The position numbers and the translations under genes were made by a program. From an uncultured bacterium (GTDB taxonomy: Bacteria > Cloacimonadota > Cloacimonadia > Cloacimonadales > Cloacimonadaceae), in contig CALDSN010000136.1 in the NCBI GenBank assembly GCA_937924555.1, positions 1 to 19,520 on the forward strand: a DNA stretch of 19,520 nt, written 5' to 3'. Under the pieces are notes generated by a model, which was not told where the DNA came from, searched no databases, and was given only the letters and a program-made list of their open reading frames with translations. Positions within the stretch are counted from its first letter, which is position 1. Each line of letters opens with the position of its first letter. Positions 1 through 7,613 of this stretch are shown one piece after another.

Positions 1-1
1 C

Positions 2-2446
2 ATTTACATGAGCACTCACTTGGATGCGGGAATCAGCGAACCGGTGGTGTTTAACTCTCACCTTGAAGGGGTAGGGGGGTTTAATGTTAAGACCTTGGAT
101 GCGGCTTTGAGTTTAGAGGGGACAAGCGGGACTTTGAACGACCAGGATCTGCAGTTCTCTCTTTCCTCAGCTATAGAAAATAAACGACTACGGATCAATG
201 GACTTAAGGTGAACGACTTTCTTAGCTTGAGCGGAGATATGAGTTTGCAGGATCCTGCTGATTTCGGATTTGATCTTGCCCTTAACGACATTTCTGCCAG
301 GGATATCGTAAGTTTCTATCCTGATTTGGACACCAGCTTGCCGGACTTCCGTGGCTTGTCCCTGTTCGCCAAATACAACCGTGAGGGGGAGAAGCAGCTA
401 AGTGCACAACTCTCACTGGCTTATCTGGATTTGATAGCTGTTACTCCCTTGGCACTAAATTTGGCACTACAAGGTCCTATTGAGGAGGTCGCCATCCATG
501 GGGATATCCGGAGCAATCAACAGAGCTTATTCGATATCAGCGGGTTGGCTAACATCCAATCGAAGCTGAATCTTAAGCTTAATGCTCAATTCGCTAAGCT
601 AAAGCTCGAGGAGTTGCTGTTAAACTCCACCCTTATGGGATCCGGCAGTGGTAATGCAGGTATCGAACTTACAGACTTGCTGGGTGTTAAACCGGGGATG
701 ACCATTAGTGCAGATATGAAAGCCCAAGACCTGAAGATTGGGAGCATCATGATACGGGAAGCAGTTGTGGACGCGGTGCAAAGTCCCAATAAACTTCAAG
801 TTGATAGTCTTTATGTAGTGTCTGATGATTTGTTTTCCGTTCAGGGATCAGGTGCCATTGACTACAATGTTATCAAGCGAGAGTTCTTTGAAGGCAACGA
901 CAAGCTGAACATCCAAGCTGAAGGGCAGCTATTCCCATGGCTGAAACAGCTTACTTCATACATTGAGGAATCCAAAGGGTATTCAGCTCTCAATTTCAGC
1001 CTCGGCAGCCAAGATGACCAATTCATGTTATACAACGGCAACTTGGATATACACAGTGGCTTCCTGAGATTGAAAGATCAGAGTGAGGCATTGGAGAACA
1101 TTACTATAAAAGGCAGTTTCGACAGAAACAAGGTTATCATAGAACGTGGCAGCGTCAAGATGGGTGAAGGCTCACTTGTCTTTAACAACATGTTTGAAGC
1201 CGATAACAGCGATCATTTCATGCTGGGGTTTATAGATTTAGGTATCTTGCGTCTGATGGTGGAAGAACCCGGGATACTGCTGAATATGCCGATGTTTTCT
1301 CCTCCACGTACCCTTTCCAACATCACTTTGAAAGGGCGTGACAGCCGTTATGCAACTGTGCGCGGTCCCTTCGACCAAATGAAGATTTCGGCGGAAGTCC
1401 AGCTCTCTAATTCTGACGTCTTGTATCCACCCAACACAGCTAATTTGCTTAAGCTTGCCTCATCTTTAAGAGATGTTACTGCCAAGCGCAGCACCAATGA
1501 TCCCTTACCATTACCATTCTCATTGGATGTGATGATAACCTTGGGTGAGAATGTAGCCTTTGTAACCTACCCCACACATCTGCAGATTCAACAGGGTGGT
1601 TATCTACACTTGTTATATGATGGGCAGAAGTTCAGCGTAAAGGATGCTAATTTCTCTACCGAGCGTGGCACAATCGACATCTTTGGCACTGTGTTGCAAG
1701 TGGAGAAAGTGGATATCAACATGGTGGAAGCCCAGAATTTGCTTAGCGTGAACGGCATTTTCACCAAGCGTGCTCCTGATGGCACGATGATAACTCTGGG
1801 CGTATCAACTTCCCCCGATCTGTCCAAGAGCTTTTCGGAGCGTTTGGAGTTCAGTCTCACCAGTGACAACCCCGAAGACCGCAACATCAGCCAAATTCTT
1901 GCCCGCTTGCGATATAACCAAACCGGCGACATCGCCGAAGAGCAGAAAGGCATTCCCTTACAGGACGAGGCGTTATCTCTAATTTCAGGGAATCTGGATT
2001 CTTCGTTAATCACTCCATTCCTCTCTCCCGTGGAGAGCTTCGTTCGTCGCAAACTGAAACTGGATGGCTTCTCCATTGGTGCAGGCTTCATTCAGAATCT
2101 CTACACTCAGTATTCCACAGACCCAAACCAACTGGCGGACTATACGGATATGAAGCATTTCACCAACGACATCGCTCAGTTCAGCTCTGCCATTTTACTG
2201 AATAACCTATCCCTCTCCATGAGCAAATATCTTGGACGCAGCCTGTTCCTGGATTACAAACTGGAGTTGCAGGAAGCCACCGACTTGCAGAACAAGACCA
2301 AGCTGATGATCTCCCACGAAACCTCTATGCGCTACATGCTGCCCAAGCGTTACCGCCTTGCCTATACCTTCAAATACCTCCCCCAAGAGAAGGAAATGAG
2401 CCATGAGATTATGCTGCAACGCTCCTTCAGATTTTGGGGTTTATAA
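2..2446 (+). CDS. TamB-like translocation/assembly module protein, C-terminal part (5' partial)
   Basis: The reading frame is open to the left edge (in frame from base 2). The first in-frame ATG is at 8 but has no ribosome binding site, so this is very probably the C-terminal ~813 residues of a larger protein. The visible part is made of repetitive, amphipathic beta-rich segments (patterns such as 'GSLVFNNMFEAD', 'ERGTIDIFGTVLQVEKVDIN', 'LSVNGIFTKR') ending in an aromatic-rich strand region finishing FRFWGL. This is the layout of the TamB/DUF490 family, whose long beta-groove spans the periplasm and works with a BamA-type outer-membrane partner in outer-membrane protein insertion or lipid transport. 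The family assignment comes from pattern and overall character, not from a search. No BamA/TamA gene is visible, because the left neighbour lies outside the window. No clear intrinsic terminator follows the TAA. Confidence 0.72.
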   Translation: MYMSTHLDAGISEPVVFNSHLEGVGGFNVKTLDAALSLEGTSGTLNDQDLQFSLSSAIENKRLRINGLKVNDFLSLSGDMSLQDPADFGFDLALNDISARDIVSFYPDLDTSLPDFRGLSLFAKYNREGEKQLSAQLSLAYLDLIAVTPLALNLALQGPIEEVAIHGDIRSNQQSLFDISGLANIQSKLNLKLNAQFAKLKLEELLLNSTLMGSGSGNAGIELTDLLGVKPGMTISADMKAQDLKIGSIMIREAVVDAVQSPNKLQVDSLYVVSDDLFSVQGSGAIDYNVIKREFFEGNDKLNIQAEGQLFPWLKQLTSYIEESKGYSALNFSLGSQDDQFMLYNGNLDIHSGFLRLKDQSEALENITIKGSFDRNKVIIERGSVKMGEGSLVFNNMFEADNSDHFMLGFIDLGILRLMVEEPGILLNMPMFSPPRTLSNITLKGRDSRYATVRGPFDQMKISAEVQLSNSDVLYPPNTANLLKLASSLRDVTAKRSTNDPLPLPFSLDVMITLGENVAFVTYPTHLQIQQGGYLHLLYDGQKFSVKDANFSTERGTIDIFGTVLQVEKVDINMVEAQNLLSVNGIFTKRAPDGTMITLGVSTSPDLSKSFSERLEFSLTSDNPEDRNISQILARLRYNQTGDIAEEQKGIPLQDEALSLISGNLDSSLITPFLSPVESFVRRKLKLDGFSIGAGFIQNLYTQYSTDPNQLADYTDMKHFTNDIAQFSSAILLNNLSLSMSKYLGRSLFLDYKLELQEATDLQNKTKLMISHETSMRYMLPKRYRLAYTFKYLPQEKEMSHEIMLQRSFRFWGL

Positions 2447-2771
2447 GTTCTCACCCTCACTCGTCAATTAATCGCTGCTAAATCCATCCCGGTTAACCCA
2501 TCATCATGGTTTTGATACTGTTCAAGAAACACTTGTTCATCTCCTGCTTTTTCGGCTGTTCATTCGGAGGTGACTCACAGGTGACTCCCTCATCCGACCC
2601 GGGAGTCACGAGGGAATCACGAGGGAATGATGAGAGAAAGCAACAGGGGAGCAGCGGGACATATTCATGGTTGAAATATGAGGTGGGAGGATATGAATAA
2701 TGAGTTATTCTTGACAAAAAGCGTGCATTCCAAAAACATGAGAAAAAGATAAAAATATCCAGGAGGCAACA
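2447..2771. other. 325-base intergenic region without a credible gene
   Basis: This stretch separates the TamB-like gene from the pilin-like gene. Short open frames exist on both strands (about 2493-2717), but both cross the repeat array and have low-complexity, unfamilial translations, so I do not call a gene. It holds the 11-bp repeat palindrome at 2559-2631. It also has a TTGACA box at 2711-2716 that could be a -35 for the gene at 2772, although no good -10 lies 16-18 bases downstream. A clean AGGAGG ribosome binding site sits at 2761-2766. Confidence 0.6.
2559..2631. repeat. Palindromic array of 11-bp units (3 + 3 around a 7-bp centre)
   Basis: Three 11-mers on the left (2559-2569, 2570-2580, 2581-2591) are reverse complements, with divergence, of three on the right (2599-2609 CCGGGAGTCAC, 2610-2620 GAGGGAATCAC, 2621-2631 GAGGGAATGAT). 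The centre is 2592-2598. The core 2581-2589/2601-2609 is a perfect 9-bp inverted repeat with an 11-nt loop, and TCACGAGGGAA occurs twice in tandem at 2606-2627. The leftmost unit is the weakest match. No T-run follows, so it is not a standard terminator. A second element with the same geometry and related units lies at 17890-17960. Confidence 0.75.
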
Positions 2772-3272
2772 ATGCCGGATGCAGTTAAAGACAAGGCCGT
2801 CTCTGAGCAGATAAAGACCAAAACCAGCGCTGAGCAGGACACCACAACCAAAGTATCACTGGTGGAGCTTATTCTAATCCTCATGCTTGTGGGATTGGTT
2901 TTTGTTTTCTTTTTTGGCATGAAACAGCTTAAAATCGACAAAGCTAACGAAGCTCTCGCTCAGAGCAAGTTCGAGGCTGTTGTTCCCACTTTCCAAAAGA
3001 TTGCTGCTGCCATGGAAAGCTATCGTAAAAACGATGAGTTTGGCGACTATCCCGCTTTCTTGGAAGAACTTAACCTGGGTGAAGTAAACACCCCGGACTT
3101 TAAGTTTGAGTATGTATTCGATACACTAACCCTTACCGCCACTTCCCAAGCCAGCTTCGGCAAGGCGGGAGTAAAAGTTATCTACAACATTAATGATAAA
3201 AGTTATAGTGTGGAAGACCCTGCTCCGGAAAAGAAACCCACCGTCAAGGATGAATGGCTGCCCGAAGAGTAA
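2772..3272 (+). CDS. Type IV pilin/pseudopilin-like protein with a non-canonical leader
   Basis: A protein of 166 residues. A charged 25-30 residue N-terminus (rich in K, E and T) precedes 'VSLVELILILMLVGLVFVFFFGMK', about residues 28-51. This resembles the class III signal and hydrophobic helix of type IV pilins and GspG-like pseudopilins, including the conserved Glu five residues into the mature form. The following segment (KFEAVVPTFQKIAAAMES YRKNDEFGDYPAFLEEL) matches the pilin alpha1-C helix followed by the 'Y-x-x-D-x-G-x-YP-x-x-L' style seen in GspG. However, the residue before the presumed cleavage point is Lys rather than Gly, so prepilin peptidase processing is doubtful and it may remain a signal-anchored protein. 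The start is well set by AGGAGG at 2761-2766, five bases before the ATG. It is a single-gene unit ended by the terminator at 3301-3328. Function is unproven. Confidence 0.6.
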   Translation: MPDAVKDKAVSEQIKTKTSAEQDTTTKVSLVELILILMLVGLVFVFFFGMKQLKIDKANEALAQSKFEAVVPTFQKIAAAMESYRKNDEFGDYPAFLEELNLGEVNTPDFKFEYVFDTLTLTATSQASFGKAGVKVIYNINDKSYSVEDPAPEKKPTVKDEWLPEE

Positions 3273-3300
3273 GGATAAGAGAAAACACCTAATGTTTAAG

Positions 3301-3328
3301 AACCGGCTTCCAAGAAGCCGGTTTTTTT
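3301..3328 (+). terminator. Rho-independent terminator of the pilin-like gene
   Basis: A ten-base stem (AACCGGCTTC at 3301-3310 with GAAGCCGGTT at 3314-3323) with a CAA loop is followed by a run of T to 3328. It sits 28 bases after the TAA of the upstream gene. The T-run follows only on the plus strand, which fixes the orientation. Confidence 0.93.
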
Positions 3329-3601
3329 ATTGAGGATGGCTTGAGAGATTGTCCTTGCAGCTTGCGCCTAACTCTACCAGTCGAATCAGACTAATAGAAT
3401 TCTGTTAAGGGCAGGCTTTCTGATTATCATCATCAGTATAGACCTCACACCATTTAGTTACATATTAGGCAAGCTAAAAGTATCAGAAACAGGCTTAATA
3501 GTTGCCAATACTTGTTGCTACCCAAGCACCATATTTGGGTTGACCTACTATCGGTACATTTCAGGGTAGGGATAGATACCTTGCCTTGGTAAAACCATTG
3601 C
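3329..3601. other. Gene-free intergenic stretch upstream of the long operon
   Basis: About 270 bases lie between the terminator and the operon promoter. A minus-strand frame covering 3454-3897 is open but runs antisense through the acylphosphatase gene, and its translation looks like no protein family. I see no tRNA cloverleaf, riboswitch core or strong hairpin here. An uncharacterised small RNA cannot be excluded from sequence alone. Confidence 0.5.
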
Positions 3602-3630
3602 TTGACAAATATTCCCGTTCCAATTATAGA
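3602..3630 (+). promoter_or_regulatory. Sigma70-type promoter of the acyP-led operon
   Basis: TTGACA at 3602-3607 and TATAGA at 3625-3630 are separated by exactly 17 bases. This is a near-consensus housekeeping promoter, with transcription expected to start near 3637. The predicted leader is only about 20 bases, ending in AAGGTG (3645-3650) before the ATG at 3657. It is the only strong promoter I can see upstream of the ten-gene run. Confidence 0.75.
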
Positions 3631-3656
3631 GAACTGATACTCTAAAGGTGTGTCAG

Positions 3657-3926
3657 ATGCCAACTTGGGAATTTTACGCCCGTGGCAGAGTGCAAGGAGT
3701 AGGCTTCCGTTGGTTTGTACAACGGGTGGCAAAACTGCATTCTGTTTACGGATATGTCCGCAATCTTTCCGATGGCTCGGTTTATATTCTTGCCGAGGGG
3801 GACGAGCACGTTTTAGAGAGCTTTCGATCACAGGTGGAAACCGGAGCAGGAATGGCTCGGGTGGAAGAATTGGAAGTGAATAAAATTGAATCAGCAAAGA
3901 AGTATCATGAGTTTGAGATTAGATAA
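3657..3926 (+). CDS. acyP: Acylphosphatase
   Basis: A small cytoplasmic enzyme that hydrolyses the carboxyl-phosphate bond of acylphosphates. The frame also allows a GTG start at 3648, but AAGGTG at 3645-3650 is correctly spaced only for the ATG at 3657. That gives 89 residues, a normal length for the family. The signature 'GRVQGVGFR' carries the phosphate-binding Arg (residue 18), and 'GYVRNLSDGSV' carries the catalytic Asn (residue 36). The 18-residue spacing equals that of the mammalian enzymes (R23/N41). It is the first gene of the run and its 3' end overlaps the start of the LysM-M23 gene by 20 bases, suggesting translational coupling. The acylphosphate butyryl-phosphate would be made by the ptb product in the same operon, so a link is possible but is inference. 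Confidence 0.95.
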   Translation: MPTWEFYARGRVQGVGFRWFVQRVAKLHSVYGYVRNLSDGSVYILAEGDEHVLESFRSQVETGAGMARVEELEVNKIESAKKYHEFEIR

Positions 3927-5178
3927 ATTAATCCTGCTGTTGATATTGCAGGCGGTGTTTCTAGTTCCTGCGATGTTAATGGCAAATCCACAGATGCATA
4001 CTGTTAAAAAGGGAGACACCTTGTATAACCTTAGTAAGCAGTATGGAACAACTGTGGATAAGTTAATGAAACTGAATAATCTGCAGGGCAATAACTTATC
4101 CATTGGCCAGAAGTTGATGGTGAAGCAGGAAACGGCAACCACAAAGCCCAAACCTGTCACAGCGGAAAAGCCGAAACCTATAGCGGTAGAAAAGCCCAAA
4201 CCGGCAGAAACATCTCAGCCAAAGCCTGTTGCTGATGAGCCCGTTTCTCCAGTTTCACCACCCGTTACATACACCCCCCCAAATGCTGCCACTCCCAGCG
4301 TAATCATTCCTAAAGAGCTGTTGAGCCCGGAATACCTATACACTGTGAAACCGAAGGATAACCTGTACCGGATAAGTGTGGACAATGGCATTTTACTAAA
4401 AGATATGCTTGCTTGGAATGGTTTTGCCGACAGTAATGTGCCGATACATCCGGGGGATAAGATAGTGATAAAAGATCCCGCTGGAGCAAGCAATTCGTCT
4501 TTGCTTCCTCAGGTTGAGATAAACTCCCCCAGCGGAACCGCTACATCCATTTCCTCTGTTCCTGCGGTTCAGGATACCATTGTGGTGGAACGGGTTTATA
4601 TCGTACAAAAGAAAGACACTCTGTACAAAATTGCCACCTCCAATGGCATGACCGTGGATGAGTTGAAAAAGCTAAACGGTTTAACTGGAAACGAACTGAA
4701 GGTTGGACAGAAGATTTACTTGGCAGGAAAGAAACCTCCCGATGGCACGGTTAAACCGAAACCGATCCTCACCGAAGAGGATGTGCTGAAGAAAGATAAA
4801 ATACGAAACGACCTAATTATGCCGGTTGAAGGGAGAGTATTTTCAGAATACGGACTACGCAACGGACGTCCCCACAAAGGGATAGATTTGGGAGCTAAAC
4901 AAGGCACTCCGATTTATGCAGTTCTGGACGGCACTGTGGTTTATTCAGGGGTGCAAGGAGCATATGGGAATGTGGTTGTTATAGAACATCCCGATTTTGT
5001 GATGACTGTTTATGCCCACAACGAGAAGAATTTGGTTAGTGTAAACGAGAAGGTTAAAGCAGGGCAGCAAATTGCCACCGTTGGCGCAACAGGTAATGCT
5101 CAGGGTGCACATTTGCATTTCGAGTACCGTTTGAAGGGGAAGGCGATAAATCCCCGTAAAGTGTTACCGTTTAAATAG
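3907..5178 (+). CDS. Secreted LysM x3 - M23 peptidoglycan endopeptidase
   Basis: Predicted to bind and cut peptidoglycan in the periplasm. A TTG at 3886 is in frame, but the ATG at 3907 gives a clean signal peptide (positive 'LRLDK', hydrophobic core, cleavage near 'LMA-NPQ', residue 26) and 423 residues. LysM domains lie at about 31-74, 145-191 and 231-275. The first two are separated by a Lys-Pro-rich linker (~76-135) with repeats of the type 'EKPKP'. A C-terminal M23 (LytM/lysostaphin) domain spans ~303-420. The zinc ligands are all visible: H323 and D327 in HKGID, and H404 in HLHFE with partner H402; H371 in YAHN is the further catalytic His. It therefore looks enzymatically active, unlike the degenerate NlpD/EnvC activators whose LysM-M23 layout it shares. 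The next gene starts 16 bases downstream. Confidence 0.93.
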   Translation: MSLRLDKLILLLILQAVFLVPAMLMANPQMHTVKKGDTLYNLSKQYGTTVDKLMKLNNLQGNNLSIGQKLMVKQETATTKPKPVTAEKPKPIAVEKPKPAETSQPKPVADEPVSPVSPPVTYTPPNAATPSVIIPKELLSPEYLYTVKPKDNLYRISVDNGILLKDMLAWNGFADSNVPIHPGDKIVIKDPAGASNSSLLPQVEINSPSGTATSISSVPAVQDTIVVERVYIVQKKDTLYKIATSNGMTVDELKKLNGLTGNELKVGQKIYLAGKKPPDGTVKPKPILTEEDVLKKDKIRNDLIMPVEGRVFSEYGLRNGRPHKGIDLGAKQGTPIYAVLDGTVVYSGVQGAYGNVVVIEHPDFVMTVYAHNEKNLVSVNEKVKAGQQIATVGATGNAQGAHLHFEYRLKGKAINPRKVLPFK

Positions 5179-5194
5179 GGTATAGGGGTTTGCG

Positions 5195-6073
5195 ATGAAC
5201 AGACGTGAAAGTGTTTTTGCAGATAAGGCACTGCAGAATTACTTAAACGAGATATCTAAGTATAAGACTCTCAGTAGGGATGAAGAGCATGAATTGGGGA
5301 TAAAAGCCAGAAACGGGGATGCTGAGGCATTGAATAAACTCATACAATCCAATTTAAAGTTTGTGGTTAAGATAGCATCCCGATATCAGAACAGGGGTCT
5401 CTCATTATCAGAACTCATCAGTGAGGGCAATATTGGGTTGATCAAGGCTATTGAGAAGTTCGATCCCGACAAGGATATAAAACTAATATCCTATGCAATT
5501 TGGTGGATTAAACAGCGGATCATGCTAGCTGTGAGTGAGAAGAGTTCTTTGATCAGAGTCCCGATGGGGAAATCCAGTGCAGCGCATAGGGTTAAAGCAA
5601 CCTCGGATAGAATCTTTGCCGAAACAGGCGAGTCTGCCTCCATAGAAGACCTGAGCGAAAGGATGAATGTTACCGAAAAGTCAATTGACCAGTTGAAGGG
5701 GCAGATTCCGGAAACCAGTTCGTTTGACGATATTCTCGCGGGGGATGATTATCAAGAATACAGCACCAAGGATTTGCTGGTGGATAAGGATGCCATTGAT
5801 CCACAAACCTTGTACTATAAAGAAAGACTGCATGAGAGGATCAACAAGGCAATCGATAAGCTTGATAACCGTGAAGCTGATATCATCCGCACTTACTTTG
5901 GACTAAATGAAACGCACGAATCGCGGAATTTTGCCCAAATAGCAGAAGTAATGGGGCTTTCCCGCGAAAGAGTGCGGCAGATACAGAAGGAAGCTTTAAA
6001 GAAGATTTTGAGCGAGATAAAACCTGATGAAGATGCCTTTGTGGTCGAGTTCATCGATAGATATAATTACTAG
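5195..6073 (+). CDS. rpoD: RNA polymerase sigma70-family factor, RpoD/SigA type
   Basis: A 292-residue sigma factor directing RNA polymerase to promoters. Region 1.2 is at the start (DKALQNYLNEISKYKTLSRDEEHEL). Region 2 follows, with 'NLKFVVKIASRYQNRGLSLSELISEGNIGL' and the -10 recognition/melting segment 'ISYAIWWIKQRI', then region 3. Region 4 ends with the helix-turn-helix 'FAQIAEVMGLSRERVRQIQ' that reads the -35 box. The N-terminal region 1.1 is missing, as in the ~290-residue primary sigma factors of Bacteroidetes-type genomes. It could be the housekeeping factor or a group 2 paralogue. The good TTGACA/TATAGA promoter upstream fits the former. It has an AGGGG ribosome binding site at 5184-5188 and sits 16 bases after the M23 gene and 15 bases before ptb. 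The symbol follows family type, not proven orthology. Confidence 0.92.
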   Translation: MNRRESVFADKALQNYLNEISKYKTLSRDEEHELGIKARNGDAEALNKLIQSNLKFVVKIASRYQNRGLSLSELISEGNIGLIKAIEKFDPDKDIKLISYAIWWIKQRIMLAVSEKSSLIRVPMGKSSAAHRVKATSDRIFAETGESASIEDLSERMNVTEKSIDQLKGQIPETSSFDDILAGDDYQEYSTKDLLVDKDAIDPQTLYYKERLHERINKAIDKLDNREADIIRTYFGLNETHESRNFAQIAEVMGLSRERVRQIQKEALKKILSEIKPDEDAFVVEFIDRYNY

Positions 6074-6088
6074 CAGTGAGGATATAGT

Positions 6089-6991
6089 ATGTTCAAGAAC
6101 TTTGACGAGATGATTACACGGGTAAAGAATACCCGCAGGGGTACGGTGGTGATAGCAGCAGCACAAACGGAATCTGTATTGGATGCAGCTATCCTGGCTA
6201 AGCGTGAGGGCTTGGCTGAAAGTATCCTCGTGGGGGACAAACAAGGCATCCGCGACTTGCTGCAAAAACTTGCTCCGGAACTGGTAGATTCTTTTGAAAT
6301 AATAGATGTTGGAACAGACCTGAAGAAAGCTGCATCAGTATCTGTCGCCTTGGTTAAAGAGGGTAGAGGAGACTTGATCCTCAAAGGGAAGACAGATACC
6401 TCTGTGCTGCTTAAAGCAGTATTAGACAAAGAGAATGGCTTGCGAATTAGCGAAGTAATTTCAGATGTGTTGGCATATGAACATCCAAGCGGGATTAAAC
6501 TTATGAGTGATGGGGGGATCAACATCCTTCCGGAATTGAATGAAAAAGTGGCGATAATCAAGAACGCCGTAACCGTTGCGCATGCTCTGGGTAATCCAAA
6601 TCCTAAGGTGGCAGTGTTATCCGCCGTGGAAGCAGTTAATCCCAAGATGCCATCCACAATAGATGCTGCTTTAATCGCCAAGATGAATGAACGGAAGCAA
6701 ATACCTGGCTGCATCATTGAAGGTCCGCTTGCATTTGATAATGCAGTGAACTTGGAAGCTGCAAGGACTAAGGGTATTATGTCCGAAGTGGGTGGTGAAG
6801 CAGACATCCTGATCGTTCCCAATATTGAGGCAGGGAATATTTTTGGCAAGACCCTCACATATTATTGTGGCTATCGGGTGGCACATGTGGTAATGGGGAC
6901 CAAGGTGCCAATATTAATACCCTCTCGTGCCGATGAAGCCGAGACCAAGATGCTATGTATGGCTATGGGCTTGGCTACGATGTCTCATTAG
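6089..6991 (+). CDS. ptb: Phosphate butyryltransferase (PTA/PTB family)
   Basis: Transfers an acyl group from butyryl-CoA (or a related branched or short acyl-CoA) to phosphate. With a butyrate kinase this yields ATP in amino-acid fermentation. At 300 residues it has the PTB length. It shows 'TVVIAAAQTESVLDAAILAKREGLAESILVGD' at the N-terminus, 'LILKGKTDTSVLLKAVL', 'MSDGGINILP', and the C-terminal 'GGEADILIVPNIEAGNIFGKTL' and 'GTKVPILIPSRADEAETK' blocks typical of the family. Phosphate acetyltransferase is a less likely alternative, since Pta is usually longer and diverges in the last block. No butyrate kinase gene is adjacent. A GAGG ribosome binding site precedes the ATG. Its TAG overlaps the GTG start of rlmH by one base. 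Confidence 0.88.
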   Translation: MFKNFDEMITRVKNTRRGTVVIAAAQTESVLDAAILAKREGLAESILVGDKQGIRDLLQKLAPELVDSFEIIDVGTDLKKAASVSVALVKEGRGDLILKGKTDTSVLLKAVLDKENGLRISEVISDVLAYEHPSGIKLMSDGGINILPELNEKVAIIKNAVTVAHALGNPNPKVAVLSAVEAVNPKMPSTIDAALIAKMNERKQIPGCIIEGPLAFDNAVNLEAARTKGIMSEVGGEADILIVPNIEAGNIFGKTLTYYCGYRVAHVVMGTKVPILIPSRADEAETKMLCMAMGLATMSH

Positions 6992-7455
6992 TGAAAATAA
7001 GCATCATCCAAGTAGGCAAGACCAAAGACCAATGGCTAAACGAAGGTATCGCGGAGTACCTTAAGAGGCTCTCTACCTTTGTGAGCATCGATGTGATAGA
7101 ATTACCTGATGTTAGTCTTAAGGTAACAGACAGCAGCACAATAGTTAAGGCAAGAGAGGCTCAAACAATTCTGCGGCGAATTACCCAAGAAGATTATGTG
7201 GTTCTGCTTGATGAAAATGGCATGGAAAAAACATCGCTTGAGTTTGCTGAGTTTCTGGTTAATATGTCTGAAAGAAAGAATGTGGTGTTTGTCATTGGTG
7301 GCGTATTTGGGGTAGATGAGACAGTAAAAAACCGAGCAGATATTCGCCTAGCTCTTTCAAAATTTACTTTTACGCATCGCATGGCGAGATTGATCCTATG
7401 TGAGCAACTTTATAGAGCGATGATGATTAATTCTAATCGCCCATATCATATTTGA
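6991..7455 (+). CDS. rlmH: 23S rRNA (pseudouridine1915-N3)-methyltransferase RlmH
   Basis: A SPOUT-class enzyme that methylates pseudouridine 1915 in helix 69 of 23S rRNA on the assembled ribosome. An upstream ATG at 6955 is in frame, but it lies inside ptb and adds twelve residues unlike the family. The GTG at 6991 begins MKISIIQVGKTKD and gives 154 residues, the standard length. The SAM-binding knot is visible as 'VVFVIGGVFGVDE' (I102-G104), and the C-terminal family signature as 'LCEQLYRAMMINSNRPYHI'. The stop/start arrangement TAGTG with ptb means the two are translationally coupled. The next gene, the OadG-like microprotein, begins 11 bases after its TGA. Confidence 0.95.
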   Translation: MKISIIQVGKTKDQWLNEGIAEYLKRLSTFVSIDVIELPDVSLKVTDSSTIVKAREAQTILRRITQEDYVVLLDENGMEKTSLEFAEFLVNMSERKNVVFVIGGVFGVDETVKNRADIRLALSKFTFTHRMARLILCEQLYRAMMINSNRPYHI

Positions 7456-7466
7456 TGGAGAGTCTA

Positions 7467-7613
7467 ATGTTACCGATACTTGTATCTACAATATACAACA
7501 TCAAATTCTCCCTGTGGATGATGGCACAGGGAATGCTGGGGATATTCGTGTTCATGAGTGTGTTTTATCTGCTAATCTGGAGCTTGGAAAGGTTCTTTAA
7601 GGTAGAAGAATGA
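7467..7613 (+). CDS. Small OadG-like (decarboxylase sodium-pump gamma-type) membrane protein
   Basis: A 48-residue open frame easily missed by length cut-offs. It reads MLPILVSTIYNIKFS.. then WMMAQGMLGIFVFMSVFYLLIWSLERFFKVEE. A single transmembrane helix (~20-40) starts with the 'M-x-QG-x-x-I-x-x-x-G/M' style and ends in a basic/aromatic patch. This resembles the N-terminal anchor of the oxaloacetate/methylmalonyl-CoA decarboxylase gamma subunit and the short OadG-related subunits. It has a good GGAGAG ribosome binding site (7457-7462), and its TGA overlaps the ATG of the C25 peptidase (ATGA, 7610-7613), so it is very probably translated. No alpha or beta decarboxylase subunit is adjacent, so the partner is unknown. 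The alternative reading is an unrelated single-pass microprotein serving the downstream peptidase. Confidence 0.7.
   Translation: MLPILVSTIYNIKFSLWMMAQGMLGIFVFMSVFYLLIWSLERFFKVEE

Noticed and set aside
1600..2091. A 163-codon minus-strand frame inside the TamB-like gene
   Set aside because: Antisense shadow with Ser/Arg-rich composition. The plus strand has coherent beta-repeat character through the whole stretch.
2581..2609. Inverted repeat as an intrinsic terminator for the TamB-like gene
   Set aside because: No T-run on either side, and its periodic 11-mer structure is better explained as a repeat element.
2493..2717. Short open frames on both strands over the first repeat element
   Set aside because: They overlap each other, cross the 11-mer array and have low-complexity translations without a binding site of note.
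3329..3601. Possible riboswitch or small RNA in the leader of the long operon
   Set aside because: No recognisable riboswitch core or conserved hairpin, and the promoter at 3602 lies downstream, so this stretch is not the operon leader.
3454..3897. A 147-codon minus-strand frame over the promoter and acyP
   Set aside because: It runs antisense through acylphosphatase and its promoter, and no signal sequence or domain is recognisable.
6070..6858. A 262-codon minus-strand open frame opposite ptb
   Set aside because: It is fully antisense to a clear ptb gene, and the Ser/Ile/Ala-rich translation matches no family style.
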